A stretch of 64,000 nucleotides of DNA from CAYZMS01 sp964479625 (GCA_964479625.1 CAYZMS010000002.1:128269-192268); one strand, 5' to 3'; positions 42,314 through 51,592 are shown, counted from the stretch's first letter. Notes: generated by a model from the sequence alone, not told the origin. Translations and numbers: made by a program.

Positions 42314-44656
42314 TCAATTGGAGCCGCTTCCCTGCTCTTCTGCCCTACGGGAACGCTGCATGGGGTTTTCCCCTCCACCGTAGCGTCGTTGTTTAAATAA
42401 CTCGAATTGATTCATCTGCTTTTGTGGTGGGAAATAGTTATTCTCCCGATCAACATCCGCAGTTTCCAAATAAGGATCGAGAATGATCTGCTCGATCTTT
42501 TGTTCCGTAACAAATACCTTGCTGACCATCTCATTATTCATCCGCCAGATCTCTGCTGGAATATGGTGTTCTTCGATACTCCCGTCTGCCAGTTTAAATT
42601 GCAGAATAATAGGCATAACAAGGCCACCTTTATTTTCGAAGGTCAGCTCGTAATAATGCTTACCAGCTTCCAGCACAGCACGTTCCTCTTCCGATAGACT
42701 CGCCAGGTAATTTTTATATTCTTCCTGATCGAGAACAGTAATTTCCAAGGGGTCATAGTCTGTGTAAAAATCCCTTAAAGTAGGATCTATTTCATCATAG
42801 GTCTTGGCGATCTCCTTCTCATTTCTGATGCTTCCGATCCGACGGGGAGCTGCTTCCTGCATTTGACGAGCCAACATATTTTCAGTTTCGGGGTTCTTGC
42901 TATCTACCTGGAACCAACGTACATCTGTCAATGCAATGTCAACGTGGTCGGTGGTATAGAACCAACCGCTCCAGAACCAATCCAGGTCAATCCCGGAGGC
43001 ATCTTCCATGGTACGGAACAGGTCAGCAGGAGCCGGATGTTTAAATTTCCAGCGATTAGCATACGTTTTAAAGGCGTAATCAAAAAGCTCCCGGCCGATT
43101 ACCGTTTCCCGTAAAATATTTAAGGCAGTTGCCGGTTTGCCATAAGCATTATTACCGAATTGATAAATAGACTCGGAATTGGTCATGATCGGGGTGATAT
43201 AGCTTTTATCTCCCCCCATATAATTGGTAATATTTTTTGCAGGTCCTCTTCTGGAAGGATAGTCCCGTTCCCATTGTTGTTCTGTCAGGTATTGCAGGAA
43301 GGAGTTCAGGCCTTCATCCATCCAGGTCCATTGGCGTTCATCTGAGTTAACGATCATGGGGAACCAGTTGTGCCCCACTTCGTGGATGATGACCCCAATG
43401 TGGCCGTATTTGGTGCGCTCAGAATAGGTTCCGTCCTTCTCTGGCCTCCCGTAGTTGAAACAGATCATGGGGTATTCCATGCCCATGCTGCCGTCGACTG
43501 ACCATGCCACGGGATAAGGGTAATCGAAGGTGTAGTGAGAATACCACTTGATCGTATGCGCCACGGCCTTTGTCGAATAGCGCTCCCAAAGCGGATTTCC
43601 TTCCCTAGTATACATAGACATTGCCATCACGACCCGGCCGTCGCTCAACTCTATGCCCATGGCATCCCAAATGAATTTCCGGGATGAAGCAAAGGCAAAA
43701 TCTCTTACATTTTCGGCTTTGAACTGCCAGGTTTGCTCTTTTTCCGCTTTACTGGCCTCGCGTTCCACTGCTTCCTCCTGGCTGTAAATAATGACCGGTT
43801 GTACCCGTTCCTTCCGGGCTTCTTCCAGCCGGTCGCGGTGTTCCTTATCCATCACTTCTTTTGGATTTTGGAGTGTACCTGAAGCAGAGACCAGGTGATC
43901 AGTCGGTACAGTAATATTCACTTCAAAATCACCGAATGGCAATGTGAATTCCCCTCGCCCAAGGAATTGTTTATTCTGCCAACCCTCAATATCATTATAG
44001 ACAGCCATTCGCGGGTAGAACTGCGCGATATTATACATATAGTTACCATCTTCCGCAAAATATTCATAACCGGAACGCCCCCCGTCATTGACGTGATCAT
44101 TGATATTATACCACCATTTGATCTTTAGAGTGGTGGAGGCTCCTGAGGCCAGGGCTTGTGGTAAATCCACCCTCATCATGGTCTTTACAATGGTATATGG
44201 GATTTCTTTACCGGTTCCATCTTTAACATATTCAATCTTGAACCCACCATCGAATTCTCGTTCCAGGGACTTTAACCCATTTAGGGTCATTCGTTCATCT
44301 AGCTTACTGGGTCTGGTTTTATAGGTATCCGAATCTTTAGCTCTTACATTTTGATCCAGTTGTATCCAAAGGTATTCCAGTTGGTCTGGCGATTCATTGT
44401 GGTAGGTGATGGTTTCCTCTCCATAGAGTCGTTGATTTTCATCATCCAAGCGAATATCCATAAGGTAATCAGCCCGGTTTTGCCAGTATTCATGCCCGGG
44501 AGCACCGGATGCGGTCCTGTAAACATTGGGGGTGGGTAATTCTTGTCCCAGTTGTTTAAATTTGGAGGTATTGGTATTTGGCTCTTGTGCCCAGCCCAAA
44601 GCAGGCAATGCCAATAAGAACCCCAAAACCCCAAATCGGGTGAAGCACTTCATCAT
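42314..44656 (-). CDS. M1 family zinc metallopeptidase (secreted)
   Basis: A 780-residue peptidase with a signal peptide (LGFLLALPALGWAQ). The exopeptidase-type motif is GMEYP at about 392-396 in place of GAMEN, and the zinc site is HEVGH (H425, E426, H429) with E448 eighteen residues further. A Trp-rich segment WTWMDEGLNSF follows. The C-terminal part has beta and helical segments with a polar end. Substitution in GAMEN suggests altered N-terminus recognition, so it may be an endopeptidase-like or specialised aminopeptidase. It probably acts in the periplasm or outside. The downstream terminator is strong; parS-like DNA lies upstream. Confidence 0.92.
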   Translation of the reverse strand: MMKCFTRFGVLGFLLALPALGWAQEPNTNTSKFKQLGQELPTPNVYRTASGAPGHEYWQNRADYLMDIRLDDENQRLYGEETITYHNESPDQLEYLWIQLDQNVRAKDSDTYKTRPSKLDERMTLNGLKSLEREFDGGFKIEYVKDGTGKEIPYTIVKTMMRVDLPQALASGASTTLKIKWWYNINDHVNDGGRSGYEYFAEDGNYMYNIAQFYPRMAVYNDIEGWQNKQFLGRGEFTLPFGDFEVNITVPTDHLVSASGTLQNPKEVMDKEHRDRLEEARKERVQPVIIYSQEEAVEREASKAEKEQTWQFKAENVRDFAFASSRKFIWDAMGIELSDGRVVMAMSMYTREGNPLWERYSTKAVAHTIKWYSHYTFDYPYPVAWSVDGSMGMEYPMICFNYGRPEKDGTYSERTKYGHIGVIIHEVGHNWFPMIVNSDERQWTWMDEGLNSFLQYLTEQQWERDYPSRRGPAKNITNYMGGDKSYITPIMTNSESIYQFGNNAYGKPATALNILRETVIGRELFDYAFKTYANRWKFKHPAPADLFRTMEDASGIDLDWFWSGWFYTTDHVDIALTDVRWFQVDSKNPETENMLARQMQEAAPRRIGSIRNEKEIAKTYDEIDPTLRDFYTDYDPLEITVLDQEEYKNYLASLSEEERAVLEAGKHYYELTFENKGGLVMPIILQFKLADGSIEEHHIPAEIWRMNNEMVSKVFVTEQKIEQIILDPYLETADVDRENNYFPPQKQMNQFELFKQRRYGGGENPMQRSRRAEEQGSGSN

Positions 44657-44732
44657 GATAAATTGATAGTTTTGAAAAGTTTTTTACCAAAGTATAGGAT
44701 AACCGAAAGCGTGTTCTCTTTGCGATAGTTTC

Positions 44733-44740
44733 CAAATATA
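44733..44740 (-). promoter_or_regulatory. candidate -7 box of the M1 peptidase gene
   Basis: On the minus strand this reads TATATTTG, an exact TAnnTTTG match, 76 bases before the ATG. A TTTG lies 23 bases upstream (44764-44767), a slightly long spacing. The element is close to the parS palindrome at 44774-44809, so ParB bound there could affect it. Confidence 0.35.
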
Positions 44741-44773
44741 ATAATTTCACTGAGGTGTTTTTACAAAATCGAC

Positions 44774-44809
44774 GAGGGGTTGATGTTCCACGTGGAACAT
44801 CAACCCCTC
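44774..44809. other. parS-type ParB site within a 36-bp perfect palindrome
   Basis: The core TGTTCCACGTGGAACA at 44784-44799 is a fully symmetrical form of the parS consensus TGTTnCACGTGnAACA bound by ParB/Spo0J. Ten further bases on each side (GAGGGGTTGA and its complement) also match, giving perfect dyad symmetry over 36 bp. There is no T-run beside it, so it is not a normal terminator. It lies between thrC and the M1 peptidase gene. Confidence 0.8.
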
Positions 44810-44846
44810 ATAGCCCAACGGTAATTATGGCTGATGCCCGCTCCCA

Positions 44847-46169
44847 TTAACCTTTTAAATTATCCAACATCCATTCTTTGAACCCTTTATAATCCTTGTC
44901 CAGGCTTTCAGCTTGTTTGGGTTTATCTTTCAAACTAGCCAATCGCTCCGGTATTTCGATTTGCACTCCAAGGGCAGCCTCCACTGTTTCGATAAACTTG
45001 GCAGGATGAGCTGTTTCTAGAATTACACCAACTGAATCCGGATAGTTTCGCTGCCAGTGCTTCAATGCCAAATAACCTACAGCACCGTGAGGGTCCAGGA
45101 TGTAATTAAACTGCTCATAAACCTCCTGCATTGCTTTTTGGGTCCTGGAATCATCGAATGCAAAACCTCTTACTTTCTTTTTAATATTGTTCCACGTGGA
45201 ACAATCATTGGTTTCCGGGAAAAGGTCAAGCATACGAGCAAAATTGCTGGGGTTCCCAACATCCATTGCATTCGAAATGGTAGGCCGTGAAAACCTAGGA
45301 GAAAAAATTCCGGTACTCAGGTACCCAGGAACCACATCGTTGATATTTGTAGCTGCTATGAATTGATCCACCGGCAAGCCCATTCGCTGAGCCAGTAGGC
45401 CTGCCGTCAGGTTCCCGAAATTCCCGCTTGGAACGCTAAAGGCCACTGGGCTTTTTGTTGGTTGGAGTTGCTTCCAGGATTCAAAATAATAAAAGGCTTG
45501 CGGAATTAAACGTGCAATATTGATCGAATTGGCAGAACTCAGTCGAATCTCCCCACGAAGGGTTTCATCCAGAAAGGCATGCTTTACCAAGGCCTGACAA
45601 TCGTCAAAAACGCCATCGATCTCAAGGGCGGTAATATTTTTCCCCTGAGTCGTTAACTGCTTTTCCTGCAAGGGGCTCACTTTTCCCTTTGGGTATAGGA
45701 TCACCACACGTATTCCTGGAGCTTCTAAAAAGCCCCCTGCCACAGCCCCACCGGTATCTCCGGAGGTCGCTACCAAAATCACCAGCTCCTGGTTCTCATT
45801 TCGGTTAAAATAACTCATCAAACGAGCCATAAAGCGGGCCCCGAAATCCTTAAAAGCCAAGGACGGTCCATGAAATAATTCCAGTATGTGTAGGCCTTTT
45901 TGAAGCTCTACATTGGGTGCGGGAAAGGTTATGGAGGTTTCTATGATTTTTCTTAGGTCCGTCTTCGGGATGTAGTTTTCGAGGAGTGCTTCACAGACCT
46001 TTAAGGAAAGCTCCAGAAAACTCAAAACAGGCAATTGGTCAAAAAATGCGCTGGACAAAACCGGAATACGAGCGGGCATATACAGGCCATTATCCGGAGG
46101 CAATCCCCGCAAAACTGCTTCTTTCAAGTCGACCCGATGATTCGGATTTTTTGTGCTGTACAATTCCAT
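44847..46169 (-). CDS. thrC: threonine synthase
   Basis: A 440-residue PLP enzyme that makes threonine from O-phosphohomoserine. Features are YIPKTDLRKIIETSI, the PLP lysine in HGPSLAFKDFGARFM, VATSGDTGGAVAGGF and the phosphate-binding SVPSGNFGNLTAGLLA. It is the last gene of the thrA-thrB-thrC operon; thrB ends six bases before it. A second parS-type sequence lies in its coding region (45186-45205) and encodes residues around NDCSTWNNI. The length fits the longer class of threonine synthases. Confidence 0.96.
   Translation of the reverse strand: MELYSTKNPNHRVDLKEAVLRGLPPDNGLYMPARIPVLSSAFFDQLPVLSFLELSLKVCEALLENYIPKTDLRKIIETSITFPAPNVELQKGLHILELFHGPSLAFKDFGARFMARLMSYFNRNENQELVILVATSGDTGGAVAGGFLEAPGIRVVILYPKGKVSPLQEKQLTTQGKNITALEIDGVFDDCQALVKHAFLDETLRGEIRLSSANSINIARLIPQAFYYFESWKQLQPTKSPVAFSVPSGNFGNLTAGLLAQRMGLPVDQFIAATNINDVVPGYLSTGIFSPRFSRPTISNAMDVGNPSNFARMLDLFPETNDCSTWNNIKKKVRGFAFDDSRTQKAMQEVYEQFNYILDPHGAVGYLALKHWQRNYPDSVGVILETAHPAKFIETVEAALGVQIEIPERLASLKDKPKQAESLDKDYKGFKEWMLDNLKG
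45186..45205. other. second parS-type site inside thrC
   Basis: TGTTCCACGTGGAACA at 45188-45203 is identical to the core of the palindrome at 44784-44799, and the dyad extends to 20 bp (ATTGTTCC...GGAACAAT). It lies inside thrC and reads as Cys-Ser-Thr-Trp-Asn-Asn in the protein. A parS inside a coding gene is known, for example in B. subtilis spo0J. The centres of the two sites are 404 bp apart. Confidence 0.78.
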
Positions 46170-46175
46170 TTTGAT

Positions 46176-47108
46176 CTAAATTCGATATGCCCCCTTTTGA
46201 TTAATGGGCGAAACGAAAAGTTGACTCTCTACCTTATTATCCCTGAATACTTTTTGCATCCCCTCTCCTACCTGCCTGGCGATCTTTTCGCAAGTACTAA
46301 GCGCAAAAATAGACGGGCCCGCCCCCGAAATACTACAACCCAGTGCTCCCCTTTCAAGGGCAGCCTTCTGAACAGCATAAAATCCCGGGATCAATGGTGC
46401 GCGTTGAGGTTCGATCACTACGTCCTTTAAGGACCTGCTCAGTAAATCAACGTCCGACCGATATAAAGCTGCAACAAAGGAAGCCAAGTTCCCGGTTTGC
46501 CGAATGAGTGAACTTAAGGTTACGGATGGCTCGAGTATGGTTCTTGCATCCCGAGTCAATACTTGTATTTCAGGATGAACGACACTTGCATGAAGGCTAT
46601 CCGGACTGGGCAGGCTGACCACATCCAGGGTTTCATTATCCCGGATCAATACAAATCCTCCTAACAAGGAAGGAGCAACATTATCCGCGTGGAAGGCACC
46701 ATCAGCAACTTGTTCTCCACAAACGGCAGCATGTAACAGCTGGGATTTTTCCAAAGGTGCCCCCAGTAGTTCATTCACCACCATTGCCCCAGCGGCGGCA
46801 GATGCGGCCGAAGAACCCAGCCCGCTACCAAAGGGCATGTGCTTAATAATCTCCAGTTCAATCCCACGATCGGTCTCTCCCAAATGCTCCAGCACCTTCC
46901 AAGCAGCATAGCCTGCCGTGTTCTTGTTTATTGCCAGAGGTAACCGACCTTGATCTCCCCTGATTTTTTGGATCCGCAGCCCGGGCTCTTCCACAATGCG
47001 AGCTCTGATCTCATCTCCGGGGCCCTCCAGGGCAAATCCCAGGATGTCATACCCTACAGCTACATTAGCTACCGATGCAGGGGCGAAAACGCGTACCTCT
47101 TTTTGCAT
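46176..47108 (-). CDS. thrB: homoserine kinase
   Basis: A 310-residue GHMP kinase that phosphorylates homoserine with ATP. Motifs are VRVFAPASVANVAVGYDILG at the start, the ATP-binding loop MPFGSGLGSSAASAAAGAM, and the C-terminal GALGCSISGAGPSIFAL. It overlaps thrA by one base (TAATG) and precedes thrC, so the three are translated from one message. Length is normal. Confidence 0.96.
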   Translation of the reverse strand: MQKEVRVFAPASVANVAVGYDILGFALEGPGDEIRARIVEEPGLRIQKIRGDQGRLPLAINKNTAGYAAWKVLEHLGETDRGIELEIIKHMPFGSGLGSSAASAAAGAMVVNELLGAPLEKSQLLHAAVCGEQVADGAFHADNVAPSLLGGFVLIRDNETLDVVSLPSPDSLHASVVHPEIQVLTRDARTILEPSVTLSSLIRQTGNLASFVAALYRSDVDLLSRSLKDVVIEPQRAPLIPGFYAVQKAALERGALGCSISGAGPSIFALSTCEKIARQVGEGMQKVFRDNKVESQLFVSPINQKGAYRI

Positions 47109-49564
47109 TAACTTAGATAATTTCCGATTCGAATGATCTCAGAGAACACTCCCGCAGCCGTCACCTCCGCCCCCGCTCCTGGGCCCCGGACAACAAGGGG
47201 GCGGTCCATATATCTTTCTGTAGTGAAAACGACCATATTATCACTTCCATTTAAAAAGTAGAAAGGATGGTCTTGATCTACCTCGTAAAGCCCGACAGCA
47301 GCTTTTTCCCTATCCAGGCGTGCAATCATTCTCAACACTTTTCCAGCTGCTACCGCTTTCTCCACCCGGTCGGAGAAATGTTCATCCGCTTTTTCCAGCT
47401 CGCTGAAAAAAGCATCTATACTGGGAGCCGCAATACAGGCTTCCGGTAAAACAGTATCCATCTCCACCATTTCTGGTTCTAGTGGAATTCCTGCTTCCCG
47501 AGCGAGAATGACCAACTTTCTTCGGATATCCGCTCCGCTTAGGTCCTCTCTTGGATCCGGTTCTGTGTATCCGTGCTCTCTGGCTTCCCGAACGATTTCA
47601 CTAAATGAAGTCCCAGGACGAAAGTTATTGAAAATGAAAGACATAGACCCTGATAAAACCCCTTCAATCACTCTAATGCTGTCCCCGCTGATCAGCAAAT
47701 CATTTAAGGTAGAAATAACCGGTAACCCGGCTCCCACATTTGTTTCATACATAAATTGTGCTCCTCTTCTTCTAGCAATGTTTTTTAATCGCTGGTATTT
47801 TAAAAAGGCCGAAGAAGTAGCGATCTTATTGGGTGTAGAAATAGAAATGCTGGCATCTAGAATGCTTTCATAGAAATCAGTGATCTGTTCACTGGCTGTA
47901 TTATCAATAAAAATGGCATTACTCATATTCAATTCTCGCATCTTGCTTACGTAATCTGCCATTCGCATCGGCATTTCAGCAACCTCTAATTCCGATCGCC
48001 AATTATCCAGGTCGATCCCTTCAGGGTCGAATACCATCTTTTTTGAGTTGGCAAGCCCAACTACCTTTAAAGCAATGGTATGGTCTTTGATCAGGAACTC
48101 TGCCTGTGCCCGTATCTGTTCCAGTAAGGTGCTGCCTATCAGGCCTACTCCGATCATGAACAAATGCAGTTCTGTGGTTTCGGACAAGAAAAAGGCATCG
48201 TGGAGTGCGTTTAATGCTTTCGCTTCATCCGTTCTATTGATGACCACCGAAATATTCAGTTCAGAAGAGCCCTGAGCAATTGCTACTGCATTAATACCAT
48301 TTTTTCCAAGAGCCTGGAACAAACGTCCGGAGATCCCGGGCTGAAAACGCATGCGTTCACCAATTACAGCCACGACGGAAAGCTCAGATTCTACTTTTAC
48401 AGGGTCTATAATACCCCTTTCCATTTCATATTCAAAGGCCTTTTCGATCAATTGTCGCGAACGCTTGGCCTCCCTTGGTTGAACGGCAAAACTGATGGAA
48501 TGCTCCGAGGATCCCTGAGTGATCAAAACCACATTTACGCCTCCGGAAGCAAGTGCCCCAAACAGCCGGCCTGCAATACCAGGCACCCCAAACAGGCCAC
48601 TCCCTTCAAGGGTTAATAATGCAATATGCGATATGGAAGAGATCCCTTTAACTGGCCTGCCATCAGGATTCGCCTCACTGGAGATCAGGGTTCCTTCAAA
48701 TTCGGGATTGAAGGTGTTTTTGATCACCAGGGGAATATTTTCCGAAATGGCTGGCTGCAAAGTAGGCGGATAAATGACCTTAGCCCCGAAATGGGACATT
48801 TCCATTGCTTCGGCATAGGTCAAACTGGGAATGGTAAATGCTTTTCTTACCCTGCGCGGATCAGCGGTAAGCACTCCGTTTACATCTGTCCATATCTCGA
48901 TCGATCTGGCCTGCAGGCCTGCTCCCAATAAAGCTGCTGTAAAGTCGGATCCCCCTCGCCCCAGGGTGGTGGTCAAACCACCTTTTGCACTTGCCACAAA
49001 ACCCGTAACAACTTGTATATCAGCATTTTGCCTGTAATGCTCTCTTATTTTTCTATAGCTAAGTTCCAGGTCTACCTTTGCATTCCCGAAGTTTTTATCC
49101 GTCTTAATAACCTTACGAGCATCCAGAAAAGAGGCTGCCATGCCTTCCTGTCTTAAAACATGGGTAATTAAATAAGCCGCATTTCTTTCTCCAAAGCTCA
49201 GAAGGTAATCCATCGTTCGGGGAGAAGCTTCCCGGACCAGAAAAACACCGTATAGCAAATTTCCCAGTACCTCATGGTTTTTTTCTAACTGAGGGAGTAC
49301 TTCCTCCAAATAGCTTTCCCGGAGTAGATCCCTTGCTGCCTCCCGGTATCTGGTACTAAAGGCTCCGAATAAAAGTTGGTAGTTGCTATCGCCGGATGCG
49401 GCCATAGCACTCATTTCAATGAGTGCATCGGTAATACCTCCGAATGCCGAAAATACCAGGGTAAATTGCTCCCCGCGGGTATAATAGGATTTCACGATCT
49501 CCACAATGGCCCTGATGCGTTCAGGCGTTGCCACGGAGGAGCCGCCAAACTTCAAAATCTTCAT
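47108..49564 (-). CDS. thrA: bifunctional aspartate kinase/homoserine dehydrogenase
   Basis: An 818-residue fusion of the first and third steps from aspartate to threonine. The aspartokinase domain (about 1-290) starts MKILKFGGSSVATPERIRAI and has TLGRGGSDFTAALLG; two ACT domains (about 310-450, GVPGIAGRLFGAL and ISGRLFQALGKNGINAVAIA) allow feedback by threonine; the homoserine dehydrogenase (about 465-818) has the NAD site LFMIGVGLIGSTLLEQI and GVLSGSMSFIFNNF. It heads the thr operon. No leader peptide or attenuator rich in Thr codons is visible in the 113 bases upstream. Confidence 0.96.
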   Translation of the reverse strand: MKILKFGGSSVATPERIRAIVEIVKSYYTRGEQFTLVFSAFGGITDALIEMSAMAASGDSNYQLLFGAFSTRYREAARDLLRESYLEEVLPQLEKNHEVLGNLLYGVFLVREASPRTMDYLLSFGERNAAYLITHVLRQEGMAASFLDARKVIKTDKNFGNAKVDLELSYRKIREHYRQNADIQVVTGFVASAKGGLTTTLGRGGSDFTAALLGAGLQARSIEIWTDVNGVLTADPRRVRKAFTIPSLTYAEAMEMSHFGAKVIYPPTLQPAISENIPLVIKNTFNPEFEGTLISSEANPDGRPVKGISSISHIALLTLEGSGLFGVPGIAGRLFGALASGGVNVVLITQGSSEHSISFAVQPREAKRSRQLIEKAFEYEMERGIIDPVKVESELSVVAVIGERMRFQPGISGRLFQALGKNGINAVAIAQGSSELNISVVINRTDEAKALNALHDAFFLSETTELHLFMIGVGLIGSTLLEQIRAQAEFLIKDHTIALKVVGLANSKKMVFDPEGIDLDNWRSELEVAEMPMRMADYVSKMRELNMSNAIFIDNTASEQITDFYESILDASISISTPNKIATSSAFLKYQRLKNIARRRGAQFMYETNVGAGLPVISTLNDLLISGDSIRVIEGVLSGSMSFIFNNFRPGTSFSEIVREAREHGYTEPDPREDLSGADIRRKLVILAREAGIPLEPEMVEMDTVLPEACIAAPSIDAFFSELEKADEHFSDRVEKAVAAGKVLRMIARLDREKAAVGLYEVDQDHPFYFLNGSDNMVVFTTERYMDRPLVVRGPGAGAEVTAAGVFSEIIRIGNYLS

Positions 49565-49677
49565 GCTTTGCCGGTCTTGATTTCTAGCAAAAAAGAAGCA
49601 GGAAGAAACACATTTTATTCAGCAAATGAAAAAAAACCTTTGGAGGGTGGGAATTATCTTTTTTGGGAAATCCGACT

Positions 49678-49986
49678 TCAATCGGCTTTTCCTTCGATCA
49701 CAGCGGAAAGTCCCCGCTCGATAAGGGCATCTTTTTTGGGCTTGAGCACAGAGTAGGGAGCTGTTTTTACAGTGGCTTTACCTTTTAAGTGGATAAGCAG
49801 GGCAAGCTGTTCAGACTGTTCGAAAGTATGACCTAATACTTCCATAAAACACTCAATGACCCAATCAAAGGTATTGTGATCATCGTTATAAACAATCAGT
49901 TGAGCATGGTCCCCGATATCTTCCTCAACGATTTCTTCTTCCACTACAACTTCCTCGGTGTCTTCCCAGGGGCCGAAATAAAACAT
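49678..49986 (-). CDS. clpS: ATP-dependent Clp protease adaptor ClpS
   Basis: A 102-residue adaptor that delivers N-degron substrates to ClpAP. After an acidic tail (TEEVVVEEEIVEED) the folded domain has LIVYNDDHNTFDWVIECFMEV, including the NDD and hydrophobic-pocket residues, and GKATVKTAPYSVLKPKKDAL. The ATG at 49986 gives MFYFGPWED. It lies between thrA (113 bases) and the peroxiredoxin gene, on the same strand as both. Confidence 0.93.
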   Translation of the reverse strand: MFYFGPWEDTEEVVVEEEIVEEDIGDHAQLIVYNDDHNTFDWVIECFMEVLGHTFEQSEQLALLIHLKGKATVKTAPYSVLKPKKDALIERGLSAVIEGKAD

Positions 49987-50013
49987 AAGGTGCTACTACT
50001 TTACAGGATAAGT

Positions 50014-50058
50014 ATTTGGGCGCCTTGAAGTGCTATTTCCACTTTGAAGCGCCCAAAT
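50014..50058 (-). terminator. hairpin after the peroxiredoxin gene
   Basis: ATTTGGGCGC (50014-50023) pairs with GCGCCCAAAT (50049-50058), and inner AAGTG/CACTT extends the stem with an internal loop. It lies 38 bases after the peroxiredoxin stop codon. The following T-run on the minus strand is poor, so termination strength is uncertain. Confidence 0.5.
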
Positions 50059-50096
50059 TAATTTTACTCCTTCGGGCCAGTTGTCTATCTTACTTA

Positions 50097-50567
50097 CTAA
50101 TTCAACTGCTCCAAGGTTTCCTTTACAGCTGCAAAGTTCGGCATTTCTCCAGGGTTATCCAATACCTCTTTGTAGCGAACGACCCCTTCCTTGTCAATAA
50201 CAAAAGCAGAGCGTTTTGCCACTCCTTTCAAACCGAAAGCAAATTCTTCGTGCAGACTGTCATAGGCATGGGAGGCCTCTTTATTGAAATCTGATAATAA
50301 GGGGAAATTAAGCTGTTGATCCGCTTTAAAGCGTTCCAATGTAAAAGGGGAGTCCACTGAAATGCCGAGTACCTGAGCATCGAGTCGTTCGTAATCCGAA
50401 ATATTATCCCGGGTCGTGCACAATTCTTCTGTGCAAACACTGGTAAAGGCAAATGGGAAAAAAAGTAAAACCACGTTTTTCCCTTCGAAATCCCCCAAGG
50501 AAACTGTTTTTTTGTCTTCTGAAGTCAACTTAAAGGAAGGTGCCTTTTCGCCTACATTAATGGCCAT
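50097..50567 (-). CDS. peroxiredoxin of the BCP/AhpE group
   Basis: A 156-residue thioredoxin-fold peroxidase that reduces hydroperoxides. The active region FFPFAFTSVCTEELCTTRDN has the peroxidatic cysteine C45 and a second cysteine C50, the spacing of atypical two-Cys BCP proteins, though the usual Pro-Val-Cys is Ser-Val-Cys here. LGISVDSPFTLERFK and FGLKGVAKRSAFVIDKEG complete the fold. It is cytoplasmic by lack of a signal peptide. It diverges from the EamA transporter gene. Confidence 0.92.
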   Translation of the reverse strand: MAINVGEKAPSFKLTSEDKKTVSLGDFEGKNVVLLFFPFAFTSVCTEELCTTRDNISDYERLDAQVLGISVDSPFTLERFKADQQLNFPLLSDFNKEASHAYDSLHEEFAFGLKGVAKRSAFVIDKEGVVRYKEVLDNPGEMPNFAAVKETLEQLN

Positions 50568-50689
50568 AGCAAGCTGGATTTTTAGATGTTTTAAAAAATA
50601 GGCCCGGGATTTCCGGAAACCTCGTATTTGTAAATATTCGAGAAGAGGAAAGGTTTACCAGAGTTCGTACTTTGCGCTAAATTTTTGAT

Positions 50690-51583
50690 ATGCATCCCAC
50701 TTCGGAGCAGCGTGCCTATTTGGAGTTACATATTGCCGTTTTCTTATTCGGTTTTACGGCTATTTTAGGAGATTTGATCCAGCTCTCCGCTGTGGAACTG
50801 GTTTGGTGGCGAGTATTACTTACCTCTATCAGTTTACTATTTCTCATTCAGGGCGGTCGTTCTATTCTCCAGGCCTCCAGAAAGACCATACTACAATTTA
50901 TGGGTATCGGGCTGTTAGTAGCTATTCATTGGGTTACCTTCTATGGAGCTATTAAACTTGCCAATGCCAGTGTGGCCCTTGTGGCCATGGCCACTACCTC
51001 CTTTTTTACCTCCTTACTGGAGCCACTTTTTACTCGCCGACGAATTAAGGGATATGAATTATTGCTCGGGCTTTTAATCATTCCCGGCATGTTTTTGATC
51101 GTGAACGGTGCCGATTTCTCTCTTTTAAAAGGCCTGCTTGTCGGTTTACTCTCTGCTTTTCTGGCGGCCTTGTTTGGAACATTAAATAAGCTGATGATCA
51201 GCAAGATGCCCGAAACGAGTATAACTTTTCTCGAACTGGGGAGTGCCTGGATCTTTCTTTCCTTTGTTTTACCTTTTTACTATCACTTCGGTGAATCTGA
51301 AGTCCTGTTTTGGCCCCCCAGGCCGATTGATTGGTTATATATACTGGTACTTGCCCTTCTTTGTACCACTTTAGCTTATGTACTCTCTCTACGAGCTTTG
51401 CGCCACCTATCAGCATTTGCCGCAAACCTGACCATTAACCTGGAACCGGTTTATGGTATAGGCCTTGCTTTTTTCCTACTGAACGACAGCCAGGAGTTGG
51501 GCCCCCAATTTTACCTGGGGGTTATGATCATTATGCTGGCCGTACTCAGCTATCCTGTTTTACGAAATAAATACGGACGGTAG
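50690..51583 (+). CDS. EamA/DMT family transporter
   Basis: A 297-residue integral membrane protein with ten predicted helices arranged as two EamA repeats (about residues 8-140 and 150-290). Examples are LHIAVFLFGFTAILGDLI-like first helix, LANASVALVAMATTSFFTSL and FAANLTINLEPVYGIGLAF. Members export small metabolites or amino acids; the substrate is not evident. It is a single gene flanked by divergent peroxiredoxin and convergent ftsH. TACTTTGCG lies 17 bases upstream of the start and may be a variant -7 box. Confidence 0.92.
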   Translation: MHPTSEQRAYLELHIAVFLFGFTAILGDLIQLSAVELVWWRVLLTSISLLFLIQGGRSILQASRKTILQFMGIGLLVAIHWVTFYGAIKLANASVALVAMATTSFFTSLLEPLFTRRRIKGYELLLGLLIIPGMFLIVNGADFSLLKGLLVGLLSAFLAALFGTLNKLMISKMPETSITFLELGSAWIFLSFVLPFYYHFGESEVLFWPPRPIDWLYILVLALLCTTLAYVLSLRALRHLSAFAANLTINLEPVYGIGLAFFLLNDSQELGPQFYLGVMIIMLAVLSYPVLRNKYGR

Positions 51584-51592
51584 GGAGCATTC

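Noticed and set aside
49376..49756. 126-codon plus-strand frame over the thrA start and the thrA-clpS gap
   Set aside because: It overlaps two genuine genes on the opposite strand and shows no family motif or start signal.
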